Positions 16,753 to 25,665 of a stretch of 64,000 nt of DNA are shown in pieces (the stretch's first letter is position 1; the number at the start of each line of letters is the position of its first letter). The notes beneath the pieces were generated by a model. The model was given only the letters and a program-made list of their open reading frames with translations, was not told where the DNA came from and ran no database searches. Origin of the DNA: Acidimicrobiaceae bacterium (GTDB lineage Bacteria; Actinomycetota; Acidimicrobiia; Acidimicrobiales; RAAP-2); contig CANGPS010000002.1 of NCBI GenBank assembly GCA_947456245.1, forward strand, positions 1 through 64,000. Reading direction: 5' to 3'. The position numbers and the translations under genes are program-made.

Positions 16753-19163
16753 GCGGCCGTCGCCTCGACGATGCGGCCACCGCCGGCCTCCTCGTCGGCG
16801 TCCCTGTCGTCCTGTCGTCTGTGGCCGGCGTCCCGACGGTCAACCTCTCCCTCACCGGGCCCAACCTTGTCGCGATGGCCGTCCTCGGCGCGTGGGCGGC
16901 ATGGGCCTGGTGCGTCATCGGGGTCGTCGTCGACACCGTCCGCATGGTCCGCGCCGCTGACGTGACCCTCGGGCGCCGCTCTGGGGCGCTCACCCGCCTC
17001 GCCGCCAGGATCGCCGGCCTGGTCATGGCGATCACCTCGATCTCGGCGACGCTTCCCGTCGCCGCCGCTCCCCCAGGCGCCGCGGAGACGCGCACCCACG
17101 TCGCCACAGCCACAGGCCCGAGCGCATCGGGGGCTCCGAGCACGCCCAGCGACCCCGCCGTCGTCGCTGCGCCATCGACCTGGACCGTCGCCCCCGGCGA
17201 CTGCCTCTGGACGATCGCCGAGCGGATCGAGGGCGATGGGGATGCCTGGACCGTGCTCGCCGACGCCAATCTCGGCCAGGTGATGGCTGACGGGAGGATC
17301 TTCACGGATCCGTCGCTCATCTACCCCGGATGGGTCCTGCAGGTTCCCTCAGCCATGGGCAGCGCAGCGGCCCCGTCGGCCGAGGCACCTGTGTGGGACC
17401 CTCCAACGGCCGCAGACCCCACACCGCCGGTGCCGGTCGGCACCAGCGAACCGCTGGCCGAGGTCCCCCTGTCCCCTCCTGAGACTGGGGCTCGTCATGC
17501 CTCGACAGCGGGCTCGGCATCCCCGTCCTTCGGCGATGCCGCGATCGTGGCCTCCAGCGTGCTCGGCGTGGGCGCTGTGACGCTCGGCCTGCTCCGCCGC
17601 CGTCGACGGCGGGTGGATCGCCACGCCCTCTCGGACGAGGACCTGCTGGACGCCGAGGTGCTCCTCGAGCAGTCGGCTGCCCTCCCCGGCCTGAGCCTGA
17701 CCGAGGCCGCACTGCTGCTCGCAGCCGATGACGGGGTGCTGACGGATCCAGGCCTCCTCTGCGTCGGGAGCGACGGCGCCCGCCTCTATCTCGGTGGGAT
17801 CCAGGTCTGGCATGCCGAGCCCTCGGATCTGCTCGGTGCGGCCGCCACCCTCGCCCCGCCGCCGGCGGCCCTCGCACCCCTCGGCGATCGCGAGGGGTCC
17901 TCGTGGTCGCTCGTGGTCCCGGCCGGTTCCACGGGAGCCATCGGCGGAAGCGCAGCGGCCGAGATGGTCGACCTCGCCCTCGACCTGCAAGGCGAGATGA
18001 CGTGGGGCCACCAGATCCACGCCGTCGCCTCGCAGGCCGACATCGAGGCGCTCGACCAGCTCCGCGACGGACTTCTGATCACTGATGATCCAGAGCTGGT
18101 CGGCGGTCGCCTCGCCGGGATCGTGGCCCAGGAGGATGGGTGCCTCGTGCGCGTCGACGATCACGGGGTGGACCTGCTCGAGGTGGGCCTGCGGATCGTC
18201 ACGCCGGGGCCGAGCCCGGTCGTGTCAGACCTCGTCGAGGACCCTGCACCGATCCAGCCTCGCCACGGCGATCGGCCAGCGACGCCGCCGACGTCCGACA
18301 ACCCACCCCGGCAGTCGGACGTCGGGCCGATGGTCCGCCTCCTGTCGACGACGCCCAGGATCGACGGCCTCGCCCAGCCCATCGAGCCGAAGCGTGCTCG
18401 GCGCGCCGTCGAGGTGGTCGCGTACATCGCGCTCCACGACCCTGACCCCGTCACCGGCGACCGGATCCGCACGCGCGTCCTCGGCTCGTCGAGCCAGGAT
18501 GCGGCCGCAAAGACGCTCTTCAACGTGACCAGTGCCGCCCGTCGCGGGCTCGGGCTGGCCGAGGACGGCGAACCGGTCCTGCCGATCGCCGACCGCTCCG
18601 GCTGCTACCGCCTCGGCAACGTGCTGACGAGCGACGTCGCCGAGCTCCACGCCCACCTCGCCTGCGCACGGCGAGGACGCGACGTGGACGCGCAGATGGC
18701 CCACCTGCGCGCCGCCCTCGAGCTGGTCGAGGGCGAGCCGCTTGCCGCCACCTTGTCCGGTTGGGACTGGTTCACCGTCGAGGGCCATCGAGCACGCCTC
18801 GAGACCGCCATCGAGGATGCAGCCGTCTGGCTCGTCGACCTGGCGCTCGACGCCGGCCTGGTCGACCTCGCCCAACTCGCCCTCGATCGGGCGAGACCTG
18901 CGGTGGCGCTCTCAGAGCCGCTCGCCTCGCGGGCGATGGAGCTCGCTGCGGCCCGGGGCAGCATGGTGGACCTCAAGCGGAGCTTCGCCGAGCTCGGAGC
19001 GGTCATCGATGAGCTCGACCCTGGGTGCTGGCCGGTGCTCGCCCACGAGGAGCGCTACCGCCAGCTCACCGAGCAACTTCGATCGACGCCCGCTCAGGCC
19101 AGCTTTGCGGCGATGGAGGCTGCTCCTCGCAGCACCAGCCCATCGGCTCCAGCCGCGCTGTAG
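16749..19163 (+). CDS. Membrane protein with LysM domain and cytoplasmic BTAD regulatory domain
   Basis: 804 residues. Two N-terminal transmembrane spans (about 11-60) and a third hydrophobic region near 90-110 lead into an extracytoplasmic LysM domain (STWTVAPGDCLWTIAERIEG to PGWVLQVP, about 150-200). A further span near 265-285 (IVASSVLGVGAVTLGLL) ends in the basic stop-transfer RRRRRRVDR. The cytoplasmic part has a central domain and, from about 535, a winged-helix plus BTAD-like TPR region (TLFNVTSAARRGLGLAEDGE to RLETAIEDAAVWLVDLALD). A peptidoglycan-binding outer part joined to a SARP-like inner part suggests wall-sensing regulation; that link is inference. Overlaps ddl antisense by 70 nt. 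Confidence 0.85.
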   Translation: MSGRRLDDAATAGLLVGVPVVLSSVAGVPTVNLSLTGPNLVAMAVLGAWAAWAWCVIGVVVDTVRMVRAADVTLGRRSGALTRLAARIAGLVMAITSISATLPVAAAPPGAAETRTHVATATGPSASGAPSTPSDPAVVAAPSTWTVAPGDCLWTIAERIEGDGDAWTVLADANLGQVMADGRIFTDPSLIYPGWVLQVPSAMGSAAAPSAEAPVWDPPTAADPTPPVPVGTSEPLAEVPLSPPETGARHASTAGSASPSFGDAAIVASSVLGVGAVTLGLLRRRRRRVDRHALSDEDLLDAEVLLEQSAALPGLSLTEAALLLAADDGVLTDPGLLCVGSDGARLYLGGIQVWHAEPSDLLGAAATLAPPPAALAPLGDREGSSWSLVVPAGSTGAIGGSAAAEMVDLALDLQGEMTWGHQIHAVASQADIEALDQLRDGLLITDDPELVGGRLAGIVAQEDGCLVRVDDHGVDLLEVGLRIVTPGPSPVVSDLVEDPAPIQPRHGDRPATPPTSDNPPRQSDVGPMVRLLSTTPRIDGLAQPIEPKRARRAVEVVAYIALHDPDPVTGDRIRTRVLGSSSQDAAAKTLFNVTSAARRGLGLAEDGEPVLPIADRSGCYRLGNVLTSDVAELHAHLACARRGRDVDAQMAHLRAALELVEGEPLAATLSGWDWFTVEGHRARLETAIEDAAVWLVDLALDAGLVDLAQLALDRARPAVALSEPLASRAMELAAARGSMVDLKRSFAELGAVIDELDPGCWPVLAHEERYRQLTEQLRSTPAQASFAAMEAAPRSTSPSAPAAL

Positions 19164-20203
19164 CGGCGGGTCGGTCGGGCTGTCGCCTCGGCCAGCAGGT
19201 CATCGAGGAGGCGGCCGAAGGGAACCAACGGGTCGATGAACAGGTAGCGGGCCAGGGAGCCGGGGATCGTGTTGATCTCGTTGACGACGATCTCGTCCCC
19301 ATTGGCGAGGAAGTCGATGCGGGCGACGCCTCGCACCCCAACCGCCTCGGCAACCCGTTCGGCCAGGGAGAGGATGGTCGCCGACTGCTCCTCCGGGAGG
19401 TCGGCGGGCAGCTGGCGCGGCGCACTCGCCATGCCCGCTCCGCCGACGTACTTGTCGGTGTAGCCGAGGATCTCTCCGGTGGCACCCGAGCGCAGCGGAC
19501 GCTCGATGGCGGAGAGCTCGAGCGCCGGATAGGTCCGGACTGCGACCTGGAGATCGCTGAGATCAGCGCGGAACGGCTCGAGGACGGCTCCCTGCGCGAG
19601 GTGTGGGTTCGAACTCAGGCGCGCCTTGGCCGCCGTCAGGTCGGCCACGACGTCGATGCCGATGGACGACCCGCCGAAGCGGGGCTTGATGATGTACGGC
19701 CCTGGGAACCCCGGGTCCTCGAGCGACGCCGTCAGCGCCACGCGGTCGAGCGTCGGGATGCCCGATGCCACCATCACCGACCCGAAGGCGAGCTTGTCCA
19801 TCCCGAGGGCCGCCCCAGCGAGGCTGGGACCCGTGTACGGGATGCCGGCGAGGTCGAGCGAGGCCTGCAGCGTCCCGTCCTCGCCCGGTCCTCCGTGCGT
19901 GCAGAGGATCACCGCATCGAGCTCGAGCGGCTTGGCCGCCCGCAGACGCCCTCCCTCGGGCACGAAGCCCCCGCCGTCACCGACGGTCAGGGTCAGCGAC
20001 GAGGCGCCCTTGGGCGCACCCTCGAGGAATGCACCGGCCTCGAGCGACGGGTCGACCTCGACGAAGGCCCCGAGCTTCGTCCAGTAGATGGCCCTCGTCG
20101 AGCGACCAGAGGAGAGCAGCTCGTGGGCAGCCTGGAGACCCGTCAGGATGCTCACGTCGTGCTCTGGCGACGGTCCACCGAACAGGACGGCGATCTCTCC
20201 CAC
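19094..20203 (-). CDS. ddl: D-alanine--D-alanine ligase
   Basis: 369 residues. VLFGGPSPEHDVSILTG at the N-terminus, THGGPGEDGTLQ (substrate loop), YIIKPRFGGSSIG (ATP grasp) and DFLANGDEIVVNEINTIPGS (metal-binding Asp, Glu, Asn) are diagnostic. It joins two D-Ala with ATP in the cytoplasm to supply MurF. GTG start with GAGGAG 5 nt upstream. It lies 43 nt downstream of murF on the same strand, so the substrate producer and consumer are co-transcribed. Its last 70 nt are antisense to the LysM-BTAD gene. Confidence 0.96.
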   Translation of the reverse strand: MGEIAVLFGGPSPEHDVSILTGLQAAHELLSSGRSTRAIYWTKLGAFVEVDPSLEAGAFLEGAPKGASSLTLTVGDGGGFVPEGGRLRAAKPLELDAVILCTHGGPGEDGTLQASLDLAGIPYTGPSLAGAALGMDKLAFGSVMVASGIPTLDRVALTASLEDPGFPGPYIIKPRFGGSSIGIDVVADLTAAKARLSSNPHLAQGAVLEPFRADLSDLQVAVRTYPALELSAIERPLRSGATGEILGYTDKYVGGAGMASAPRQLPADLPEEQSATILSLAERVAEAVGVRGVARIDFLANGDEIVVNEINTIPGSLARYLFIDPLVPFGRLLDDLLAEATARPTRRYSAAGADGLVLRGAASIAAKLA

Positions 20204-20246
20204 GCTGACTCCTCATCTCGTCTCTCGGCTCGTGGCTGAGCCCGAT

Positions 20247-21779
20247 CTAAGGGTAGTTGTCCGGGAGGTCGTTCTCGTAGAGGACGGCGTCGTCGACCCC
20301 GAGGTTGGCCCGGACCCAGGCGACCGCCTTCTCCCTCGTGGGAACAAGGATCCGCTTCGCCCTGCCGGCGCTGTCGATGCCCCGCAGCAGGCTCCGTCGG
20401 TTGGTCAGGCCCACCACCAGCACGACGTCGGCCACCTCGGCGGCCCGGCGACCGAACTGCTCGTTCTCCTGCGCCTGACGGGGTCCGAGCTCCACCATGC
20501 CAGGGGTCACCACGGCCCGCCGTCCGGCCACCGCCAGGCCGGAGAGGACCGAGAGCGCCGCGTCAGCACCGGCGGGGTTCGAGTTGAAGGTGTCGTCGAT
20601 CACCGTGACCCCGCTCGGCGCACGAGCGACACCCAGTCGGTTCTCGACCGTCGTGAGCGACGAGACGCGCCCGGCGACCTCAGCGGGGTCGAGACCGAGG
20701 GCGATGGCGGCGCCGATCGCACAGGCCACGTTCGTCGGCTGCAGGCCGGTCAGCACCGGGCTGGCACCAACCCTGGTGCCATCGATCTCGATGGCCCACG
20801 CCGTCTCGTCGGTGCTCACCACCACGTCGGCGTCCCGCCGGACCGAGGCCACCCGGATGACCCGCTTGCCGGCGATGGCGAGGCGGTCGGCGAGGCCGGA
20901 GAGGAGCTCGTCGTCGATGTTGATGACGACGACCTCGGCGCTCGGCGTGATCTCCGCCTTGGCGGCGAGGGTCACGTCGAGGCTCCCGAACCGCTCGAGG
21001 TGCACGGGACCGATGGCGGTCATCACGGCGATCGACGGCGGGCACCAGGCGCACATGTCGGCGATCTCCCCCGGCCCATAGGTCCCCATCTCGGCGACGA
21101 ACACGTCCGTCCCCTCGGCGAGGTGCTCGTTGATCGCCCGTGCGAGGCCGGCGCGGTTGTTGAACGAGCGCGGGGACGGGATGGTGGCGAGGTCGCCTGA
21201 GATGAGGCTGGCGAGATGGTTCTTGACCGACGTCTTGCCGTAGGACCCCGTGATACCCACGATCCGAGGTGCGACCCGCGCCAGTCGGCCGGTCGCCTGA
21301 TCCACGAACCGCCGTCCCGCCCGGTCCTCGAACGGCGCCAGGATCCCGGCCGCGACATCGATGGCCAGGGGGACGATCAGGACGCCGATGGCAACGGCGA
21401 GCATCGGACTAAGGAGGCTGAGAAGTGCCACCACGATGACCTCGACGAGCACGGCCACTCCGGCGAGGCTTCGGAGCCGACGCGTCCACGCCAGCTGCGA
21501 GGTGCGCCCCCGCACCGAGAGCCCGATCGGCCCGAAGGCCACGATCACCACCGGCGCTGCTGCGGCCAGACCGACGCCTACGGACGCCACGGTCCCGACG
21601 ACCGCGAGCGCGGCCCCAGCCACGTTCACCGGGGTCGCGGTCCACCATCGCAGCGCGAAGCGGCTCGTCGACCCCGGGAGGTAGTGCTCGCGCTGGGCGA
21701 CGCGGAGCCAGCGGAGCCCGGCGAGGCCGGCCGCACCGAGACCGAGGATGGCCACAAGGGTCGCCAAGACGGTCGTCAC
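20247..21779 (-). CDS. murF: Membrane-domain Mur ligase, MurF-like (UDP-MurNAc-tripeptide--D-Ala-D-Ala ligase)
   Basis: 510 residues from GTG 21779, which overlaps the hydrolase stop by 4 nt; the track start at 22478 runs through the hydrolase. Residues 1-145 hold about four to five hydrophobic spans instead of the usual MurF substrate-binding N-domain. The central ATPase begins at GITGSYGKTSVKNH, with SFNNRAGLARAINEHL, EMGTYGPGEIADM and DDTFNSNPAGADAAL as in MurF. It should add D-Ala-D-Ala to the muramyl peptide, here held at the membrane. Linkage to ddl supports MurF over other Mur ligases. The missing N-domain makes the acceptor uncertain. Confidence 0.87.
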   Translation of the reverse strand: MTTVLATLVAILGLGAAGLAGLRWLRVAQREHYLPGSTSRFALRWWTATPVNVAGAALAVVGTVASVGVGLAAAAPVVIVAFGPIGLSVRGRTSQLAWTRRLRSLAGVAVLVEVIVVALLSLLSPMLAVAIGVLIVPLAIDVAAGILAPFEDRAGRRFVDQATGRLARVAPRIVGITGSYGKTSVKNHLASLISGDLATIPSPRSFNNRAGLARAINEHLAEGTDVFVAEMGTYGPGEIADMCAWCPPSIAVMTAIGPVHLERFGSLDVTLAAKAEITPSAEVVVINIDDELLSGLADRLAIAGKRVIRVASVRRDADVVVSTDETAWAIEIDGTRVGASPVLTGLQPTNVACAIGAAIALGLDPAEVAGRVSSLTTVENRLGVARAPSGVTVIDDTFNSNPAGADAALSVLSGLAVAGRRAVVTPGMVELGPRQAQENEQFGRRAAEVADVVLVVGLTNRRSLLRGIDSAGRAKRILVPTREKAVAWVRANLGVDDAVLYENDLPDNYP

Positions 21780-22546
21780 CGCTCCACCTCGACCAAGACC
21801 GCGTCGATCGCCGTCCTGACGGCCGCCGGAGCCTCGGTCATCGTCAGGTGCCCAGCTCCGGGGACGATGGTCACCGAGACCCACGGTGCGCCTCCGGCCT
21901 CGATCAGCGACGCTGCTCGCTCCGCCACATCCCTCGGCACGTCGGCGTCGTGCTCCCCCCAGACCAGCGCCACCGGCACCGCAAGGCGCCCGAGCTCGGC
22001 GTCGAACGACTCGTTGATGACCGTGACCAGGGTGTCGCGCATGACGCCGGTGGCGGCGTTGTAGTCCGCCGAACCCGAACGGCGCCGCACATCCTCGAAG
22101 CGCTGGTCGCTGAGGAGGTGGGCGCGGTGGAGCGCCCGGATTGCCCGGTAGCGCCAGGGGGGCTTCGTGGACGTGGTGCGTCTCAGGACCGGAGCTCCCA
22201 CCAGCACGAGGCCTGCGACCAGGTCGGGTCGACGGTCCGCCAGGGACACAGCCACCCGACCGCCGTGCGAGTGCCCCACCACCACCACCGGGCGGCCGAC
22301 CCCCTCGATGACGGGGATCAGGGCCTCGGCGTAGTCCGAGGACCCCCACGGGGTCGATGGGGCCGGAGACGCTCCGAACCCCGGGAGGTCGAACGAGATC
22401 CCAGGGAGGGATCCAGCCTCGGGGAGCGCCAGCACGCCCACCGCGTCTCGGTGGCTCCGCCCCCATCCGTGGAGGCACACGACCCGTGGGTCGCCGTCAC
22501 CCACGATCTCGCCGAAGATCGCGCCATCGGCGAACGCGCTCAGCAT
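21776..22546 (-). CDS. Alpha/beta hydrolase
   Basis: 256 residues. Oxyanion region CLHGWGRSHRD, nucleophile elbow VVVGHSHGGRVA (Ser near 93), acid Asp in WGEHDADVP and His in VPGAGHLTMTEAP give a complete catalytic triad. Cytoplasmic, no signal peptide. It is the first gene of the hydrolase-murF-ddl set, coupled to murF by GTGA; the substrate is unknown. ATG 22546 is the only start in frame because a stop lies shortly upstream. A 14-codon ORF on the same strand (22584 to 22540) ends across this start. Confidence 0.85.
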   Translation of the reverse strand: MLSAFADGAIFGEIVGDGDPRVVCLHGWGRSHRDAVGVLALPEAGSLPGISFDLPGFGASPAPSTPWGSSDYAEALIPVIEGVGRPVVVVGHSHGGRVAVSLADRRPDLVAGLVLVGAPVLRRTTSTKPPWRYRAIRALHRAHLLSDQRFEDVRRRSGSADYNAATGVMRDTLVTVINESFDAELGRLAVPVALVWGEHDADVPRDVAERAASLIEAGGAPWVSVTIVPGAGHLTMTEAPAAVRTAIDAVLVEVER

Positions 22547-22644
22547 GACCGGCTCGTCGTCTGGCGCGCGAGATCAGGGTCCATCGGACGCCAAGCCTAC
22601 AGAGCCGGTCTCTGACGACCGGCGACCCGGTCACGTGCTCTGGC

Positions 22645-22650
22645 TACGGT
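22645..22650 (+). promoter_or_regulatory. Predicted leaderless -10 (TACGGT) for the helicase operon
   Basis: TANNNT hexamer with 7 nt to ATG 22658; no Shine-Dalgarno. Confidence 0.58.
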
Positions 22651-22657
22651 TGGCGCC

Positions 22658-24277
22658 ATGGACCTCGATCGTCGAGCAGACGACCAGCTCGCCCGGCTGA
22701 CCCCAGTCCAGCGCGAGGCCGTCACCGCCGGTGACCCCCGCCTCGCGGTCCTCGCCGGAGCCGGCGCGGGAAAGACCACGGTGCTGACGCTGCGCGTCCG
22801 GGAGATGGTGGCGTCCGGCATCGATCCTCACCACCTGCTCGTGGTCACCTTCTCCCGCCGTGCCGCCCAGGAGCTCCGCGACCGGCTGTGGCGGCTCGAC
22901 ATCGAGGGGGTCCGATCGGGGACCTTCCACGCCACCGCGCTCGAGCTGCTCGAGGTGCGACGCGCCGAGCAGGGCCTCGGGCCTCCCCGCATCCTCCCCG
23001 ATCGTCGTCGGAGCCTGGCGCGCATGCTCGAGTCCATCGGGCGCACGATGGCCCGATCCGCCCCGGCCACGCTCGACACCGAGATCTCCTGGGGAAAGGG
23101 GCACGGACTCGAGCCGAGGACCTACGAGGACGGGGCGCGCCGAGCGAGCCGGAGGACCTCGCTCCCATCCAAGGTCATCGCCGAGCTCTGGGGTCGCTAC
23201 GAGGAGGGGAAGGGCCGCTCGGGGATGCTCGACTTCGACGACCTAATCATCGACGCCGCCGAGGCACTGCGCGACCCGACCTTCGCCAAGGCCATCCACT
23301 GGCGGACCCGTCATGTGCTGGTCGACGAGTTCCAGGACGTCAGCCCGATGCAGTTCCTGCTGATCGAGCGCCTCATGACGCCAGACACCACCCTGTTCTG
23401 CGTCGGAGACCCGAACCAGTCCATCTACGGCTTCAACGGAGCCGACCCCACGTTGCTCGCCAACCTGCACGCATCGTTCCCCGGACTGCGCACCATCACC
23501 CTCGACGACAACCACCGCTCCACCCCCGAGATCGTCTCCGCCGCGGCGACCGTCCTGCCCTCCGGAGAGGTCCGGGCGATCGCGTCGACGCGGTCAGCCG
23601 GTCGCCCCCCGAAGATCGTCGCCTGCTCCGACGACGCGGCGGAGGCGGCCATGGTCGTCGACGCCGTCCTCAGCGGGCGGGGACCCGGGACCCCCTTCGC
23701 TGCGCACGCCGTGCTGGCGCGAACCAACGCCCAGCTGCAGGCCGTGGCGGCTGCCTGCGAGGCCGCCGGCGTGCCCCATCGGCTGCTGGCCCCCGACCTC
23801 TCCGAGGAGGAGGCCGACGGCTTCGACGGGTCGCCGAGGCGCCGAGGCTGGCGGGACGACGAGCAGGAGGCAGAGGATCCCGACGCCATCGTCCTGGCCA
23901 CCTTCCACCGATCCAAGGGCCTCGAGTGGCCTCGGGTCTTCGTGATCGGGGCCAGCGCGGGCCTGGTCCCCCATGCAGCCGCCACGACGCCAGCGGCGCT
24001 CGCCGAGGAGCAGCGCCTCCTGTACGTGGCGCTCACCCGGGCCGGGAGCGACCTCACCGTCTCCTGGGCTCGGCGGAGGGACGGCGAGGAGCGACGTGGA
24101 GCACCCGAGCGCACGATGTCGCCGCTGCTCGACGCCATGGCTCGGGAGCTAGCCCGACAGGAGGAGGCCGCACGGCCGGCCACCGCCGAGCGTGCGCACA
24201 GCCACCTCGCGGCGATGCGGCGGCAGGTGGCCGAGGCGCGCCGACAGCGCGAGGATGGCCGCGAGGAGGTCCCATGA
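22658..24277 (+). CDS. Short UvrD/PcrA-like superfamily 1 DNA helicase
   Basis: 539 residues against about 700 for PcrA/UvrD. Present motifs: Q motif LTPVQREAV, Walker A AGAGAGKTT, Ia VTFSRRAAQELRDRL, II HVLVDEFQDVSPMQ, III VGDPNQSIYGFNGAD, IV DDNHRSTPEI, V ATFHRSKGLEW and VI LLYVALTRA. The 2B subdomain appears reduced, which explains the short length. It should translocate 3' to 5' on single-stranded DNA in repair or processing. It begins an operon whose next two genes are metabolic (ATGA then GTGA overlaps), an odd combination. Confidence 0.92.
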   Translation: MDLDRRADDQLARLTPVQREAVTAGDPRLAVLAGAGAGKTTVLTLRVREMVASGIDPHHLLVVTFSRRAAQELRDRLWRLDIEGVRSGTFHATALELLEVRRAEQGLGPPRILPDRRRSLARMLESIGRTMARSAPATLDTEISWGKGHGLEPRTYEDGARRASRRTSLPSKVIAELWGRYEEGKGRSGMLDFDDLIIDAAEALRDPTFAKAIHWRTRHVLVDEFQDVSPMQFLLIERLMTPDTTLFCVGDPNQSIYGFNGADPTLLANLHASFPGLRTITLDDNHRSTPEIVSAAATVLPSGEVRAIASTRSAGRPPKIVACSDDAAEAAMVVDAVLSGRGPGTPFAAHAVLARTNAQLQAVAAACEAAGVPHRLLAPDLSEEEADGFDGSPRRRGWRDDEQEAEDPDAIVLATFHRSKGLEWPRVFVIGASAGLVPHAAATTPAALAEEQRLLYVALTRAGSDLTVSWARRRDGEERRGAPERTMSPLLDAMARELARQEEAARPATAERAHSHLAAMRRQVAEARRQREDGREEVP

Positions 24278-25665
24278 GCGACGACGAGCTGGTGGCGCTG
24301 CTGGTGGAGGCAATCGGGGCCGAGGCCGTGACATCGGGCGAGCACGTCAACCCAGACGATCTCCACGACGAGTCGCTCCACCCCTCGTTCGGCACCCCGG
24401 CGTGCGTGGCGAGGCCAAAGACGACAGCCGATGTCGTGGCCATCGTCGAGATCGGACGTCGCACCGCCACCCCCATGGTCGCCAGAGGGTCCGGGACCGG
24501 GCTCTCCGGCGCGGCCATCCCCACCGACGGGTGCATCGTGGTGGCCTTCGATCACATGGCGTCGATCCTCGAGATCGACCTCGCCAACCAGGTGGCCGTC
24601 GTCCAGCCGGGCGTGACCCTGGCCCAGCTCGACGACGCCCTCCTCGGCACCGGCTACCGCTACCCCGTCCAACCCGGCGAGCACTCCGGCTCGCTGGGCG
24701 GCAATGTCTCGACCAATGCCGGAGGGATGCGAGCGGTGCGCGACGGGGTGACGCGCAGCCACGTCCTCGGCCTCGAGGTCGTGCTGGCCGACGGCTCGGT
24801 GCTCCGCACTGGGGGCAAGATCGTCAAGAGCTCGTCGGGCTACGACCTCACCCAGCTGCTCGTGGGCTCAGAGGGGACGCTGGCCCTCGTGACCGAGGTC
24901 ACGGTGAAGCTCTCGGCGAGGCTCGATCACTCGACGACCCTCGTCGCCGCCTTCGCCGACCTCGACGGCGTCGCCGACGCGCTCCCCAACCTCGTCAGCG
25001 ACGGCCTCACCCCCGCGGTGCTCGAGTACATCGACGCCCTGACCATGGCGGCGATCACGGGATCGGCTGGCATCGAGCTGTCCATCCCGGCCGAGGTGGT
25101 GGCCGCCTCCGGCGCCTACCTCGTCGTCGTCCTCGAGGACTCCTCGGCCGATCGCCTCGAGGGCGACCTCGAGGCGACCGCCCTCGCCCTCGAGGCCCAC
25201 GGCTCCATCGACACCTACGTCCTCTCCGGCTCGCAGGGTCCCCGCCTCATCGAGGCGCGGGAGCGGGCCTTCTACGTGGCCAAGGCGAACGGTGCCACCG
25301 ACATCGTCGACATCGTGGTACCTCGGGCCGAGGTGGCCCCCTACCTGGCGGAGGTCGGACGGATCGCCCAGGCTCACGAGACCTTCCTCACGGGCTGCGG
25401 ACACGTCGGGGACGGCAACGTCCACATGTCGATCTTCGAGGGCGATCCCGAACGGCGGACCGCGCTGCTCGACGAGCTGTTCGCCGCCGGGCTCCGCCGC
25501 GGCGGCCAGATCTCCGGCGAGCACGGGATCGGATCCGCCAAGCGTGATGCCTACCTGCGGCTCAGCGACCCTGTCAGACTCGACCTCGAAGCTCGCATCA
25601 AGGAGGCCTTCGACCCCGATGGCCTCCTCAACCCCACCCGCGGGGGTGGAAGGAGTCCGAAGTGA
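24274..25665 (+). CDS. FAD-linked oxidase, GlcD/LDH family
   Basis: 463 residues from ATG 24274 (ATGA overlap with the helicase stop). FAD-binding PCMH domain: VARGSGTGLSGAAIPTDGCI, VQPGEHSGSLGGNVSTNAGG and SSSGYDLTQLLVGSEGTLA; C-terminal VAO domain with GCGHVGDGNVHMS and SGEHGIGSAKR. This family oxidises 2-hydroxy acids such as glycolate or D-lactate, passing electrons to a membrane or electron-transfer partner. No GlcE or GlcF partner is adjacent. Coupling to a ThDP enzyme suggests a 2-hydroxyacid to 2-oxoacid to aldehyde route, which is inference. Confidence 0.9.
   Translation: MSDDELVALLVEAIGAEAVTSGEHVNPDDLHDESLHPSFGTPACVARPKTTADVVAIVEIGRRTATPMVARGSGTGLSGAAIPTDGCIVVAFDHMASILEIDLANQVAVVQPGVTLAQLDDALLGTGYRYPVQPGEHSGSLGGNVSTNAGGMRAVRDGVTRSHVLGLEVVLADGSVLRTGGKIVKSSSGYDLTQLLVGSEGTLALVTEVTVKLSARLDHSTTLVAAFADLDGVADALPNLVSDGLTPAVLEYIDALTMAAITGSAGIELSIPAEVVAASGAYLVVVLEDSSADRLEGDLEATALALEAHGSIDTYVLSGSQGPRLIEARERAFYVAKANGATDIVDIVVPRAEVAPYLAEVGRIAQAHETFLTGCGHVGDGNVHMSIFEGDPERRTALLDELFAAGLRRGGQISGEHGIGSAKRDAYLRLSDPVRLDLEARIKEAFDPDGLLNPTRGGGRSPK

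Noticed and set aside
21780-22478. Extension of the MurF ORF to 743 aa
   Set aside because: Lies in the out-of-frame hydrolase gene; GTG 21779 with a 4-nt overlap gives the sensible product.
22888-24273. Long N-terminal extension of the GlcD-like ORF
   Set aside because: This part is frame-shifted helicase sequence; the GlcD family start fits ATG 24274 with an ATGA overlap.
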